A stretch of DNA of 64,000 bases from Allacma fusca. Its lineage: Eukaryota > Arthropoda > Collembola > Symphypleona > Sminthuridae. The stretch is from contig OX359246.1 of assembly GCA_947179485.1 (NCBI GenBank), positions 37,427,632 to 37,491,631 of the forward strand. Reading direction: 5' to 3'. Shown here piece by piece: positions 1-11,732 of this stretch (its first letter is position 1; each line of letters begins with the position of its first letter). A program made the position numbers and the translations under genes. The notes under the pieces were generated by a model. It searched no databases and was not told the origin of the DNA. It saw nothing but the letters and a program-made list of their open reading frames with translations.

Positions 1-240
1 TTCCTTAATTCTATTTTACAGCTAGGTTTCCTTTGTTTAATAAATAATCTACTTCATGACATCATCCGTCATTTCATCTAATTCTACTTACATCTAATTT
101 ATTAACTAATTAATTAACTAACAACTAATTGTAAGCTATTGCCTCATTTTCGTTCCTTTCCGCAGAGTGAGTCATGTTTACACGTAGACTTTGGATCTTG
201 CCCTTGCCATTGGAATGCGCTGACTCTTTTTACTCTTTTA

Positions 241-1150
241 TTTATAATATGTAACAATATGTAGGATATATTATGCATTATCGAATTTCACTATAATTAC
301 TTCTAGTCTCACAATCTGAGAAATTATTGTTTGCCTATTAGTCTTGTCAGACTCTTGACCGAAGGAAAATCCGGAGAATTTTCACATGAACAAGACTGTA
401 CAAATATCAATTCTATCAGTAATAATAATAATTTTATTGTTGTTTTTCGGAAATATTCCTCCTAGGTGTAATTACCTACATGTATGAACAGCCTTGCAAT
501 TCAGGGAATGAAAGTGGATTATCGCGTCAATCCAGTTGATGACAATGGAATATTCTCGGAATTAAAAGTTATTAGCAGGTGTGGGTTCTATAAAAATCAT
601 TAATGAAACTCTGCGGTTATACTAGGTAGATTCTAATGTATTTATTTGTCCTTGCGGATGTGAAGACTTTTAAGTGTTTTATATTTTCCTTAATTCTTCC
701 ATAATCACATGCACAGGTGAATACATTTTGCCCATTACCTTTCCAATGAGCACAATGTTAATTATGTTTTGTTCTGTATAAACGCATAAAATAATTTTAT
801 TTAGTAATAACATATCAGTGTTCCAGTCTGGTACATTCCAGAATGGGAAACGCAGCACTTGTTACTGTATTGCCTAAACATTCAATTCATATAGAAACAT
901 ACGCCCCAGTAACTAGCCTGTAATTTTGTTAGCAATCATGTACATACATTTTCCAATCTTTTCAACATTATATGCATCTGTATGGACACAAAATAATCGA
1001 GTTTAAGAAATATAGTTACTTGATTAAATAACCAGAACTGACACAGAGATGAGAGATTAACAGAGAACATTCCAGGATGGGAAAGGCAGCACCTGTTCCT
1101 GGTTAAATCCCTAGGAATCCTAATAATCACTAGGAGTGAAATTGGTGCAA
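241..1150. repeat. Dispersed repeat, copy A (about 0.9 kb)
   Basis: This gene-free stretch is repeated in the same orientation near the other end of the window (about 62605-63350). Shared landmarks include TATGAACAGCCTT near 482, the block around 630-700 that ends in ATTCTTCCATAATCACAT, and the ATTCCAGAATGGGAAA block near 835. The copies differ by scattered substitutions and a few indels. A ~35-bp piece of the repeat (near 830-866) recurs at about 1067-1103. I see no coding capacity, terminal repeats or target duplication, so the class is unknown. Bases 1-240 hold nothing I can name. Confidence 0.7.
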
Positions 1151-1993
1151 GCGCTTCCATTGTACAAAATTTCGACGTCTCAATCGGTATCAACGATAAA
1201 GACAGTAACCACCAGTGAAATTGACTAATTTTCGACAACAAAAACCATGTCACCGTCCCGTCCCCAAAATTTTTAAAAAACATTGTCCCCGGTTTCGAAA
1301 ATCGGGCATGTGAACAAAATTCCAGTACGGTCCCGATAATTGCTAAAAATAGTTGTCGACATTCTCATACCGAAAATCGAAACATGAGGGAAATTTCGTT
1401 CAAAAAATATTTGTACCAAAGACATAAAAAACACATTTATAGAATCGTATTTCCAAGATTTCTCCTTAAGGCAGCTTAAATTACGGTTATATTTCAACAG
1501 TAGGATAGTAGGAGTAGTAGTAAATATAGAATCGTGGCTCCAAGATTCTTCCTTAACTTTTTGAGCAACAAGGTTCATTTTCTACAACCTAAAATCGAAT
1601 GTCTTACATTCGGTGAAATAGTGTTCACAGAACAGTTTACTCATGAGCATTAAAGCTGAAACGTGATCCTTGTTCTGCTATGCTTGCTTGTCCCGTCCCG
1701 TTATATACACGACCAAAAAGCATGTCCCATCCAGAATACAATGGGGACAGTTTTTTCGTCCCCTTCCCGTCCCGAATATAATGGGGACAATTTCTTTTGT
1801 CCCCGTCCCGTCCCTGATATAATGGGGACAATTTTTATGTCCCCGTCCCGCCCCTGATATAATGGAGGCAATTTTTTTGTCCCCGTCCCGTTCCGAATAC
1901 AACATAAGGACAATTATTTTGTCCTCCGGGACGTCCCGTCCCGGTCCGTCCAGTGTCCCGACGGGACGTCCCTGTCCCCGGCAAAAGCTCTAT
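1151..1993. mobile_element. Non-autonomous hAT-like element with GTCCCCGTCCCG arrays (ends uncertain)
   Basis: Both sides are packed with GTCCCG/GGGAC words. The right part holds about four tandem copies of a ~40-bp unit (1735-1900) built on ATGGGGACA...GTCCCCGTCCCG. The left end (GCGCTTCCATTGTACA) resembles the end of another element at 63352 (AGAGCTTCCAATGTGTACA), and the right end reads AAGCTCTA. This matches the plan of the clean hAT-type elements in this window, but I found no 8-bp target duplication, so the limits are approximate. Confidence 0.45.
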
Positions 1994-2129
1994 ATGAGGT
2001 TAGCACTCATATATTTGACTTATCAACAAACAGAACAGAAGAAGTATTCTAAGCTATGTAAAGCAAACACCAAAATGATTGCTACATGGCAGCTAAATAT
2101 ACAGTGTTTATATTGCTTATCAAAGACAC

Positions 2130-2365
2130 ATACAAGCGCTCGGGCTGGATACAGGAACCATGTACCTGTACCCGAATATCATGTACGCCAAAATCCTATA
2201 CATATACCCGTACTCACACCCGAGTACCCGGGTAAATTCTTTCAGTACCCGTACCCGCATACTTGAAACTACAACGTAGTACCTGCACCTAAAAATTATC
2301 CGTACCCGTAATGTACCCCAAGTACCTATTGTTTGTACCCGGATATTACTCGGGTACTGGAAGTT
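2130..2365. repeat. Degenerate GTACCCG array (orphan subterminal array)
   Basis: Repeated GTACCCG/CGGGTAC words with spacers, similar to the ends of the hAT-type element at 33618-35882. No partner end or target duplication was found. The rest of 2000-3641 holds nothing I can recognise. Confidence 0.5.
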
Positions 2366-3641
2366 TGACTGATTGAAAATGTCATTAAAGGCCATTAAAG
2401 TTATTTATGATTTATTTTTTATAAACTCTGACGACATTCAAATGCTACTACTCCAAAATAATTGTTTAGACTGTATGCAACCTTAGCTACTATTATAAAC
2501 TCCTGTCGTATCAAATTTGTCTCTTCATGCTAATCAGTGCAATTTCTAGCTCAGACCTTGTCTACCTTCACGGGTCATCGTGGGGCATTCCACTTAATTA
2601 GTGTACTTCTTTACTGACAATGCCATTTTTTGTATTTACATCTCATTATTATGACATATATGTAGGTGCTATGCCTTTCATCACCCTTCTACGATTAGTG
2701 TGTTTCTTCTAAGTTTACTATTATGTATGCACCTTGCCCTACTTACAATTATATACCAATGTATAAGAAACGACCTTTCTATTTTTATCCTGATTGTAAA
2801 ATTCTTCCCCTTAAAACATACAATCCAAGCTCTGGATAAAAGGGGAACGGGTCCTATGATCGTGACACTCCATGACCAGCTTCCTTACAACCACTTGCTA
2901 AGGCAAGTTTTCCCAACACCTATTACAACCTGCACATTTTCCTAATTAACGTTTTAAATAAACAGTGCTTTAGTGGCAGTGCTCAAAGAGAACTCCTGGT
3001 CTGCTTGTCGTTTATTTGCCTACGATAAAATTTCTGCTTCATAATTTTATCCATCGCTCCATAAATTCATCCCTACAATAATAACTTTCTGAATGAAATG
3101 TGTTTTCGCAAATTTGTTCCTGAACATTTCTTGTATGGTATAATGATAGCCAATTGGAATTCTTTAATACTATATTCCCTATAACCGAAAACATGCTTTT
3201 CAACTTCGAGAACGTGACACAATTTTGTTCCGCGCAAATTGTTTTTTCAAAAATCTTGTTAAAAAAAAGAATTGTTGGCATTATTGTACAAATAGGGCGC
3301 AAGGTTTGTAAAGTATAGAAGGAAAGTCGAATTTTCTGATCATGCCATTTTTTCCGCCAACGATATAACAATTTACAAAATAATATATTTTAACTTTTTG
3401 TATAGAAAATATTGTACGGATTAATTTGAGCTGATCATCATTTTTCCAAGTCAAATATTGCGGTTTCGGGGCGTAAATGTAAGAGGCAAGATTGAATATT
3501 TATTTTATATTACAGCTTTATAAAATAAGCTATTGTAAACTTTCTCACATTTATGGAGCCTGAGATGGAAATTTTTGACCACGGCAGGCGAAATTAAACT
3601 CAAATGCAGCCCCATGAGAGTTTTGAAAGCCAAGTACAGAT

Positions 3642-4604
3642 TAGTGTTTCTAATCGAGACCAAAAAACCGTCCCGACCACCCTACCGTTCCGAACCAAAT
3701 GAAATATTGCAAATCAGTAACCGGTACCGTTCCGATACCCGAAACTTCGGTCCGGGAAATTATTATCCCGAAACGGGAAAAAATATTTTTTTGTACCAGT
3801 ACCGATACTATCCCGAAACCGAATGACCCGATATTGGTTTATCCCGAACCAATTTTTTTCCGAACCGTTCCGAATCAATACCGATAACAGATTGTAATAT
3901 TTAATCCACAATTTTAAGTATAAGTTCACATTCTGTACATTCATTGGTTTATACTCAAGTACACATTACACACTTTCCACGCCCTAGTCTAATCTACAAA
4001 TTCCAGGTGCTCTAAGCAACTTATTTTACACGCTCGAATCCTCGTTTTTAGACCCAGCCATGCTTTCAAACAATACCTGGGTAATAGTAACATGTTAGAC
4101 CTGGTTTCGTAATTGATTTCCTGACTTTCGACGTCCAATATTCTTTCGTTGGGTCTTGGGTTTCCATGACAAAGTAGAATTCCCTTCATCCTAATTAAAA
4201 TCATAAAAAATACTAGACACGAGGAAGTAAAGAAGAGTTCACATGGGATAGTGCAAATCCGTGCTAAATGCAAAGCGCACATGGTAAACATCAACCATGT
4301 ACATTCTGATTTCGCATTTTCGTCTACAGACTTTTTCGCCAGGCTATGTTACGTGTTCGGGACTATCGGTACGAACACTTAGGTTTCGGGAAATTTAGCT
4401 TGTCATACCTTTCCCGATCGGTACTGCATTACCGGTTTCATTTTCGGTACCCAAACCCGAAACGAATACGCTCCGATTTTATCGGATCTGATTCAGTTTT
4501 CCCATTTCCGTCCCGGTAGTGCAAACGGGACATTTTCGTGGTACCGGTAACGTCCCGTTCCAATACCGATACCGTCGATATTCCGGTCCCGATAAGAAAT
4601 TCTA
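3642..4604. mobile_element. Non-autonomous hAT-type element, TSD GTACAGAT
   Basis: The element is flanked by a perfect 8-bp duplication GTACAGAT (3634-3641 and 4605-4612). Its ends form imperfect inverted repeats (TAGTGTTTCTAATCGAGACC at the left, TAGAATTTCTTATCGGGACC read inward from the right). Both subterminal regions are filled with CCCGAAAC, CGGTACCG and GTCCCG words. The core (about 3900-4320) has no credible gene. An 8-bp duplication and TA/CA-type ends with subterminal repeats are typical of hAT transposons. Confidence 0.85.
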
Positions 4605-5164
4605 GTACAGATGCCTCCTCTTTTAACATAAAAATTAATAGTAATAATCTGACTGAAATCCAATTATGGCGTGCAAGGAATGATATTATCCATTATAAAA
4701 TTGTGTAAATACACACTGCAATAAACCCTCAACGTGTCATAAATACCCGGGATTAAAAATGCTTAAATTGCCTTCAAAAATACATTGGCGCTTTCAAATG
4801 GGCAACCCTGTGTACTTGTAGCTCTAACAAACGGATCTGGCTGGAAGCTAACAAATTTATATTTATTCCGAATTTATCTCGTAATACGTCTTAAAATAAT
4901 TACACTACCAACGGAGTTAATTTAATTTAATCTCAAGAACCTGCCCTTTGAAATTTTGTTTGATAAGCTTCATTGTTTAAGTCGATAAACATGCCATCTG
5001 GCTGACTCATTACGCTCTACTTCTTTATTAGATTCCTGAGAGGAATCATTAGAAGCGTTAGATTGCAACGGCTACGTCATCATAAATTAAACGCAGCCAC
5101 TTGGCGTATTTGTAAACAAAGATACAAGCAACTCCACGGTTGGCAGGTCTTATAGTTAGCCATA

Positions 5165-5295
5165 GTAATCCATCCAAGTACGAATCCTTGAAGTACCCAA
5201 AAATACACCTACATATTGGGTAGTACCCAATTGTCACTGAGTGAGTACCCATACCCGTACCCATTTAACCGAGTATTACCCGTACCCAGTCAGAG
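5165..5295. repeat. One-ended GTACCC array with hAT-like right end
   Basis: GTACCC words lead to an apparent terminus GTCAGAGTACTG near 5293, but there is no matching left end, so this looks like a truncated hAT-type element. It is followed by a short TACAT microsatellite (about 5300-5360) and an ACTTG-rich array (about 5405-5590) from another family. Nothing else is seen in 4613-5606. Confidence 0.45.
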
Positions 5296-5614
5296 TACTG
5301 ACACATTACATACATTACATACATTATATTACATTATCTATATATATTACATATATTACACTACAAACACATTGAATATAACTCAAATTATATTCAAATA
5401 CTTCCGCTTAATACACTTGAACTTGACTTGGTTTTGCAACCAAGTAACACATTTTTCACTTGAACTTGAAAATTTAATTTAAAATTACTATTTCCGTTAA
5501 TTTCATGTTCACTCTTCAAGTTAAAACATTGCAGGCACTTGACTTGACTTGAACTGCTCAACTTATATTTGAACTTGAACACAGCTCTCCCAATATAGTA
5601 CTTATAATACCATG

Positions 5615-6450
5615 CAGGGCTGGTCATTCGAATCGGAATTAGAATAAAATTGGAATCGGTATTTCATTCCTATTTTTTGGTATTTTTAAATATATTTTTT
5701 CAAGTATTTAAATCTATATTGAATCGAAAAAAAAATCTGTATTCGAATTAGTGTTCAAAATATATTTGAATACTGTATCCAATGCTTAGATATCCGAAAA
5801 ATCCGTGACATATTGGAGTTTATCTCGTAAATTCAAACAATAAAAGGATTTTTCTCTCAGCCCCTACGTAACTTTTTTAAACTACTCGTTGGAATACAAA
5901 ATTTGGGATTACGTTTGACTCGACAAAATGACGCAGGTTACAATTTTTTTTCTAGAAATGAATTTGCTGCAATCTACTATAAGCAATCAATCCAAGTGTC
6001 AGTAATTTTCTGAATTGGGAAAAAGGGGCCTAATGTTTTTAGGCGAAAAAGCATGCAGCTCACTTTTTTTACTACTAGGGTATCCCTGAAAAACAAACTG
6101 AACCAACAAGTCATATACAGTTATGGTACTTGTGTAGATTAAGCAGTAGTGCCTTTATAAAATGGCCTAGTACATCCACTGGCTTCTTTTTATTCATAAC
6201 TGCCGAATTTAGATACTTTCTGGTTTAAATTTAATCGCAAAGTTAATGTTTTTCGGAACTCTAGTACCTCCATGTACTAATATTTAATAACTAAAGTATT
6301 TGAATGATATTGGAATTCATATAAAATATTTGAATACATTGGATTGGAATTTTTATTTTTTGAAACAAATACATTTGAATTGGGATTGGAATCCGTTAGG
6401 ATTAATCTTAATCAGAATTGTATCCATATTTTTCGAATACGCCAGTCCTG
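5615..6450. mobile_element. Non-autonomous hAT-type element, TSD ATACCATG
   Basis: A perfect 8-bp duplication ATACCATG (5607-5614 and 6451-6458) encloses ends CAGGGCTGGTCATTCGAAT (left) and CAGGACTGGCGTATTCGAA (right, read inward). The subterminal word is GAAT/ATTGGAAT rather than the GC-rich words of its neighbours. No coding region is seen in the core. Confidence 0.85.
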
Positions 6451-6711
6451 ATACCATGCGGTATCAGGATGTTCAATGTTCAATGTCTTCCATGTTATGT
6501 ACAAATAGGAAACAACAAATGACAAACTTGAACCTAAAAAGTAGAGCCCAAGGATAACCTCCTTGGAAGTGCTAAGTGGTGTTCAGTTGATCACAGCGTT
6601 GGGAAAAGTTTACCATACATAAAAGTACTTAAATTGCCATAATGATTTCAATAAAGAACTGGTTTTGTCGCACAATATATTAACCAAGTAAATGCTCACA
6701 TCAGATACGAG

Positions 6712-6748
6712 TATAAATAAATGGAAAACAATTGATTCCAAGTCAGTC
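6712..6748 (+). promoter_or_regulatory. Core promoter (TATA box + initiator), probably of the carboxypeptidase-like gene
   Basis: TATAAATA at 6712-6719 lies 33 bp before the A of an arthropod-type initiator TCAGTC (6743-6748), which is textbook spacing. No gene starts before the Polinton at 6906. The next same-strand start codon in host DNA is the carboxypeptidase-like ATG at 30638, just beyond the Polinton. With the element and one duplication copy removed, the promoter would lie about 175 bp from that ATG. The interval contains a tiny upstream ORF (ATGGGATAA), which would fit a 5' UTR intron. The assignment is inferred from position. Confidence 0.6.
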
Positions 6749-6905
6749 ATACATCAAAGCTCCTCTCCAAACCAGTGGGAAGTACACACTATTTCCACTT
6801 CGAAAATAAATTAAATCCTAACAAAATACTAGACATTATAGTCAAAATACCAAAAGTAAAATTTTATGGGATAAAATAGAAATTAAAAAATTTATTAACA
6901 AGCAG

Positions 6906-7013
6906 AGTAGTAGAAAGTTTAGCTCGTTTTTTCTTTTTACGCCCTCAGGGCATTTTACCCGGGTATTACGGGTCATGTGCGGGCTTCGGGGGAGGCGGGG
7001 CTTAAGTTCGGAG
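6906..7013 (+). repeat. Polinton left terminal inverted repeat (108 bp)
   Basis: Starts AGTAGTAGAAAG and reads as an identical inverted copy of 30515-30622 by eye. Beyond 7013 the two ends diverge, although both stay rich in TTCGGGTGT-like words. The host duplication AAGCAG (6900-6905) abuts it. Confidence 0.93.
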
Positions 7014-7149
7014 AGCTGGGGATATAGTTCGGGTGTGTTCGGGTGTTTGCTGATCACATTCGGGTATTTGATTGGGATTGGTATCACGTGTTTATCGATT
7101 GTTGGTGTGTTCATCATATAATATACTGTTGTTTATAATATATACAACA

Positions 7150-8246
7150 ATGTCAATCAGAGAAAGTTATTTAAATCAGAGATTGAACGGTTCGTTTTCG
7201 GGGATTGGATCATTTCTGAAAAGTCGACCTGAATGGGCGGATAAACGAGCTATTGAAAGGGAATTATTACAACTTGATTCCTATGCTTTACATCGACCCG
7301 TTCGTCACAGGTTTAAGAGACGAAAGATAATGGTCAATTTTATTAATCAAACCTGGTCAGCGGATTTGAAGGATATTGCGAATATTGCTCCTTGGAACAA
7401 TTGTAATACGTTTATATTGATTGTTCTTGACAGTTTTAGCAAGAAGGCTTATGCAAGGATGATAAAGTCTAAGGATAACGAATCAATGATAAAGGCTTTT
7501 AGTTCAATTATGAAGGAGGCAAAGGCTAAACCTATGTATTTGTTTACTGATCAAGGGCGGGAATTTACTTCGAAATATTTTCGCAAATTTCTGAAGGAAA
7601 ATGGTATTAAACCATATCACGTGTATAGTCATATAAAGGCCGCGATGGCTGAGAGAATAATTCGATCGCTGTTTGGAAAACTGCAGCGCTTTATGACTCA
7701 ACATAAGTCATCGAAAATTTACAACGTTCTGCAAGATTTCCTGGACTTTTATAATAATACTTTTCATAGAACCATAGGGATGGCTCCAAATGCGGTTACA
7801 ATTCGAGATCAATACGACATTTGGGCGCGAATGTATGAAAAATATTTAAAAGAAAAGTCGGATCCGTCGAGACGAGCGCCAAAATTCAAAGTAAACGATT
7901 TGGTTCGAATTTCCCGCGCAAAACTTTTATTTGAAAAAGGTAAACGCTAATATGTAATACTACAAAATAATGTTCTATCGGTCTCATTTTATAAACGAGT
8001 GTCGTTGCGTATGCAGGCTATAGTGAGTCATGGTCTCGCGAGGTCTTTCGCATTACAAAGGTTCAAGATACGTATCCGTATACGTATTTGTTGGAGGATT
8101 TAGGAGAACCCCCTGAAGACATTACTGGTCAATTTTATTCCGAGGAGTTGGAACTAGCAAAAATCGAGGGTGGGAAGGAAGAGACGATCGCTCCATCTAG
8201 TGAGCAAGCAAGTGGGGAAGAGGATAATAAAATAGAGAGTAAATAG
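7150..8246 (+). CDS. Polinton integrase (retroviral-type, rve)
   Basis: Predicted DDE integrase that inserts the element's DNA into the host chromosome. The catalytic pattern is visible: D in SADLKDI, D in LFTDQGREF and E in AAMAERIIRS, with about 35 residues between the last two. The ATG at 7150 is preferred because the region upstream is still close to the terminal repeat. A short apparent GT-AG intron near the C-terminal end leads into a stretch with the chromodomain-like tail usual for Polinton integrases (YxxxWSxEVFxI ... FYxEEL) and an acidic end. It is the first gene inside the left end, the usual Polinton position. A retrotransposon origin is unlikely because no reverse transcriptase is nearby. 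Confidence 0.9.
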
Positions 8247-8269
8247 TAACAGCAACAGTAGCAGTCAAC

Positions 8270-9874
8270 ATGTCAGTGCATACAGAATACAAGTTGGGTG
8301 GTTCCCATGGCGACTCAACCGCCGCCTTGAGGAATTTCTACGCGGTCGTAACGAACAAGTCTAATCCAGATGGCGTTGGTTTAGTTGGGAACATTGTAAA
8401 CGGACTATCTCGCCCAATAAAATTAGAACGTGGTATGTACGACGTCGGCATTATGAAATTGAGATATACTCCTCAGCCCAAAGTCCAGATCGTGCGAAAA
8501 ACAAAGCTTGTGAAGAAAGTGGTGCGTCCTCGAGTGACTCGTCGTGCTATACAAGCAGATACTGATATTCCTTCTGGGCCTATATTTCCAGGCTATCTAC
8601 CTCCTGCTGTTAGTGTGTTAAAATATAAAAACACTGATGGCAGTTTCGCACAGTTTATAAGTCGTCTCAATGACTCATTATCGGCAAGCAATATGAAAGT
8701 TTCTTTTCCAACTCGAGCATTACCCGACAATAAATTCTTGGTGACAGTCGTTCAAAATTTTGATGCGCCGGATGAAGTGTTGGAAATATCTTCAAATCTA
8801 GCTGCCCTTCTTGGTTTTAAGCGGAAACATTTTTTACGCGGAAGATGCTCTGCCGAAGACATTGTTTCCGAGGATTTTTATAAGAAGCTACCAGCTCAAA
8901 CACAATTCACCATTTCCAGCGTGAAGCATAACTATAAAGGCAACTTGGTTATAATTGATCAACAGTTCCAAGGAATGGCCGTATTCTACAAGCATCAAGA
9001 AACAAATTTTAAATGTTTCTTTACAGCGTTGTCAGCTCGACTGCTTGACTCGGGCTTCACTGTCAATTTTGAATTTGATTCTAAAAACCTATGCACTATT
9101 ACCGTCGGGAAAAAGGGTGGTCATAAATCTGACTACATCACATTGCCTGAACCAATTGTAAGATGCCTGGGATTTAACCGGGAAAAATTTGAAATTGGAA
9201 AGGAAGTAGCATTAGCAGCTTTCAACGATGTGGAATTTAAACGCATAAATTCAGGCGATCCCTTATATTTTCGTCTTGGCTACACTAATATTCTATTCTT
9301 GCCTATGAAGGAACCTGCAACTACAAAGGTGACAGATGTCCTGCAGGAATTAAACACCACATTTCAGAATGAAAAGTTTCCCGAATTTGACATTAAATTC
9401 CAATATGGAAATGGTGACATGTTTGTGAACGATATACCACGAAACTTTTCCATTGATCTTCCTGCACCAATAAAACGATACTTTGAAATACCCTTTGAAA
9501 CTCGCTTTGAGAATGGTACGCGTGTTCAAGTGGGCTATGAAATTGTTATTCAAGAGGAAATACTTCGAGAAATTGAGGAGGGTGAAGATGAAATTGTACC
9601 CGTAGATTCAGACACAAAACGACTATTGATTTTATTAAATTGTGTAGAAAATCAATACTTTAACAGCCAGTATGTGCCAGTGATTGCCGAGCTTCAAATG
9701 AGTAAGCAACTAAATGTTGAAGTAGAAAAAGATTTCTATCCAGTCACATACGTCCCGCTCAACTGCGAACAAGTTTCGATTTTACGCGTCGATTTCGTCG
9801 ATGAATATTTTCAACCTTGGGATTTAAGCAAATCTGAAACAAGTGTATTTTTACACTTTAAGCCCCGTTTCTAA
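8270..9874 (+). CDS. Polinton structural protein, probable penton/minor capsid type
   Basis: A long open frame of about 534 residues directly after the integrase. Its C-terminal ~85 residues fit a pattern I associate with a Polinton structural protein: an ILLNCVE-like strand, then YVPV, a YVPLN step and a final VFLHFKPRF, the 'LHFR' ending common in these elements. The position before the basic protein and major capsid gene supports a virion role. The N-terminal half has an internal basic patch (KLVKKVVRPRVTRR). I infer a penton-like/minor capsid function from context and the C-terminal pattern only. Confidence 0.6.
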   Translation: MSVHTEYKLGGSHGDSTAALRNFYAVVTNKSNPDGVGLVGNIVNGLSRPIKLERGMYDVGIMKLRYTPQPKVQIVRKTKLVKKVVRPRVTRRAIQADTDIPSGPIFPGYLPPAVSVLKYKNTDGSFAQFISRLNDSLSASNMKVSFPTRALPDNKFLVTVVQNFDAPDEVLEISSNLAALLGFKRKHFLRGRCSAEDIVSEDFYKKLPAQTQFTISSVKHNYKGNLVIIDQQFQGMAVFYKHQETNFKCFFTALSARLLDSGFTVNFEFDSKNLCTITVGKKGGHKSDYITLPEPIVRCLGFNREKFEIGKEVALAAFNDVEFKRINSGDPLYFRLGYTNILFLPMKEPATTKVTDVLQELNTTFQNEKFPEFDIKFQYGNGDMFVNDIPRNFSIDLPAPIKRYFEIPFETRFENGTRVQVGYEIVIQEEILREIEEGEDEIVPVDSDTKRLLILLNCVENQYFNSQYVPVIAELQMSKQLNVEVEKDFYPVTYVPLNCEQVSILRVDFVDEYFQPWDLSKSETSVFLHFKPRF

Positions 9875-9893
9875 AATCAATAACAGTTTGGTC

Positions 9894-10286
9894 ATGCGCC
9901 AAGTAGAGTGTAACGACAACGCCTGCTTCCTGGAACCTAAATTAAATCAGTTGCAATTCGGAAGTGGGTCTGAGGAGGGAGCATTAATGGCTGGTGGTGG
10001 TAGCGCAGGTCTTGGATCAGAAGGATCGTCATATTTGATTCCACTGAAGGCGGGGCAGAGCGTGGGTGGGACAAAGAGGAAACGTCGCCAATCACAGTCT
10101 GGTGGAGGCAATCGTCGCCACCGTCAACGCAGAAGCACAACCAATTCAATACAAAAACGAAACAGTCGTGCTCAAGGGAAAGGGCGGAAAAGACGGTCAC
10201 AAGGTCCTCTCAGAAAAATACAAGTGGGGTCTGGTCGTCGCGCTCAATCGCGAGTGGTTAAAAGAAAGTGTGTCAGAAGAAATTAA
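9894..10286 (+). CDS. Small basic virion core-type protein with adenain-like cleavage site
   Basis: About 130 residues from the ATG at 9894. The second half is very rich in Arg/Lys (GGTKRKRRQSQ, RRHRQRRS, KGRKRRSQ), as in adenovirus core proteins that condense packaged DNA. The N-terminal part contains LMAGGG, which matches the adenovirus protease rule (M/L/I)xGG-x, and the element encodes such a protease about 1.5 kb downstream. The gene lies between the penton-like gene and the major capsid gene. Core function is inferred from composition and position. Another frame open across 10066-10368 is treated as a shadow. Confidence 0.6.
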   Translation: MRQVECNDNACFLEPKLNQLQFGSGSEEGALMAGGGSAGLGSEGSSYLIPLKAGQSVGGTKRKRRQSQSGGGNRRHRQRRSTTNSIQKRNSRAQGKGRKRRSQGPLRKIQVGSGRRAQSRVVKRKCVRRN

Positions 10287-10292
10287 TTCCAG

Positions 10293-11731
10293 ATGGACGT
10301 CAATTCAGTATTCCAGAAACCGCCCACGGTTTTCGAGGGTTCCACTCAATCCTTGCGTTCCGAGTTAAACTTATTTCATCTTCCCCCAACAGATGTCAGC
10401 ATTCAGCAAAGCTCGGAATACATTCCTTGTTTTCCGTTGGTATCAACCAAGGAATCATACAACCCTATTGAATTCTACATCATGTCTGATTCAAGTGGAT
10501 ACATGGACCCATCGGATAGCTTTCTTGCGTTAACATGCAGGATCGTCCGTGCCGTTGGAAAGAACTCTAACGAGACTGACATCTGTTGTCCCAGTTCGAA
10601 TTTTTTCCATACAATGTTCAGCAATTTGGAAGTTTATTTAAACGGAACTTTAATTTCGGACAGCAATAATTATTACCCTACAATGTCTTACATTCAAAGA
10701 TTTCTCTCTTCCAGCAACATTGAAAAAAAGAATCGATTGATGAATGAATTCTGGTATCCAAACCACAAGAAGGGAGATTTTAATGTAACAGACGCGGGAT
10801 TCAAAGAGCGCTATGAAAAGACAAAAAACGCGCAACAATTTACCATGCTGGGGAGTTTAAATTGCAATATTTTCAACCAGCGACGATATTTGCCTTCGGG
10901 AAGCCGTATAGTTCTGCGCAGAAGCCCGCCTGAAATTTGTTTAAACTCGAGCGTTGACAAACTGCCAGCCATTTCGGGTGTGCCATACCGCTATGATATT
11001 AACGAAGCTGTATTTTATGTTTCGAAAAAGGTCGTGTCAAGACAAATTATTGACATACACCGCCGCGAATTGTCTTTGGGAAAGACGTTCAAGTATCCCG
11101 TAGTGAACGCTGATTTAAAAACATTCAACGTTGCCCAAGGTCTGTCCCAAATTACCACCGAGGGCATTTTATTGGGTAGAATACCCAAAATATTAGTTGT
11201 AGGCATTGTATCAGCCGATGCGTTTATGGGTTCCATTAAAAAGGACGCCTTCAATTTTGTGGACAAAAATTTATCGGAAATATCGATTTCGTGGAACGGC
11301 GAATCCATTCAACATCGAGCGATTCCATTAAGTTTCAAAACTGCTAATGGATCTGGCGCTGATAACTATTTACTAGCCTTGCGATCTTTGCAGAATACGT
11401 CAGCAACTGAAATCCTTGGTAATGGCGTAAATCGGGATAACTACAAAGAGGGTACTTATTTTAAACTGTGCTCAATAATATCGTTTAGTAATGTCGTTTA
11501 AAGCGGAGTATTTCTAACATATTTACTAACAAATACACAGGAAACGTTCTTGTTGCTGTTAACTTGCTACCGAATCAAAACGATGCGCTCTCTGTTAACC
11601 GTCGGGGAAACATTAAAATAACGTTGAAGTTTAGATCTCCGTTGGACGAGGCTGTTCAAGTTATCGTTTACAGTCATTATCAAAACGTTTTGGAAATAGA
11701 CAACAACCGTCAGGTTATACTGGATTATTAA
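10293..11731 (+). CDS. Polinton major capsid protein (double jelly-roll type)
   Basis: The main open stretch encodes about 400 residues and continues, after a short apparent GT-AG intron of about 50 bp, into a tail with NVLVAVNLLPNQ, GNIKITLKF and VIVYSHYQNVLEID. This Polinton capsid pattern has a 'GNL-like strand, FxSPL, VIVYxxxxNVLEID' ending. The N-terminal part has the usual strands around ESYNPIEFYI and YMDPSDSFL. It starts seven bases after the basic core gene, and its stop is followed one base later by the protease ATG. The predicted role is the capsid lattice. Confidence 0.8.
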
Positions 11732-11732
11732 G

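Noticed and set aside
1637-1913. Several overlapping open frames on both strands
   Set aside because: They come from the ~40-bp tandem repeat with GTCCCCGTCCCG words, which is open by composition.
7150-8246. Integrase as part of an LTR retrotransposon
   Set aside because: No reverse transcriptase, gag-like gene or LTR is nearby; the ends, duplication size and gene set are those of a Polinton.
10066-10368. Open frame overlapping the basic core-type gene
   Set aside because: Shadow frame: it has no family pattern and overlaps two better-supported genes.
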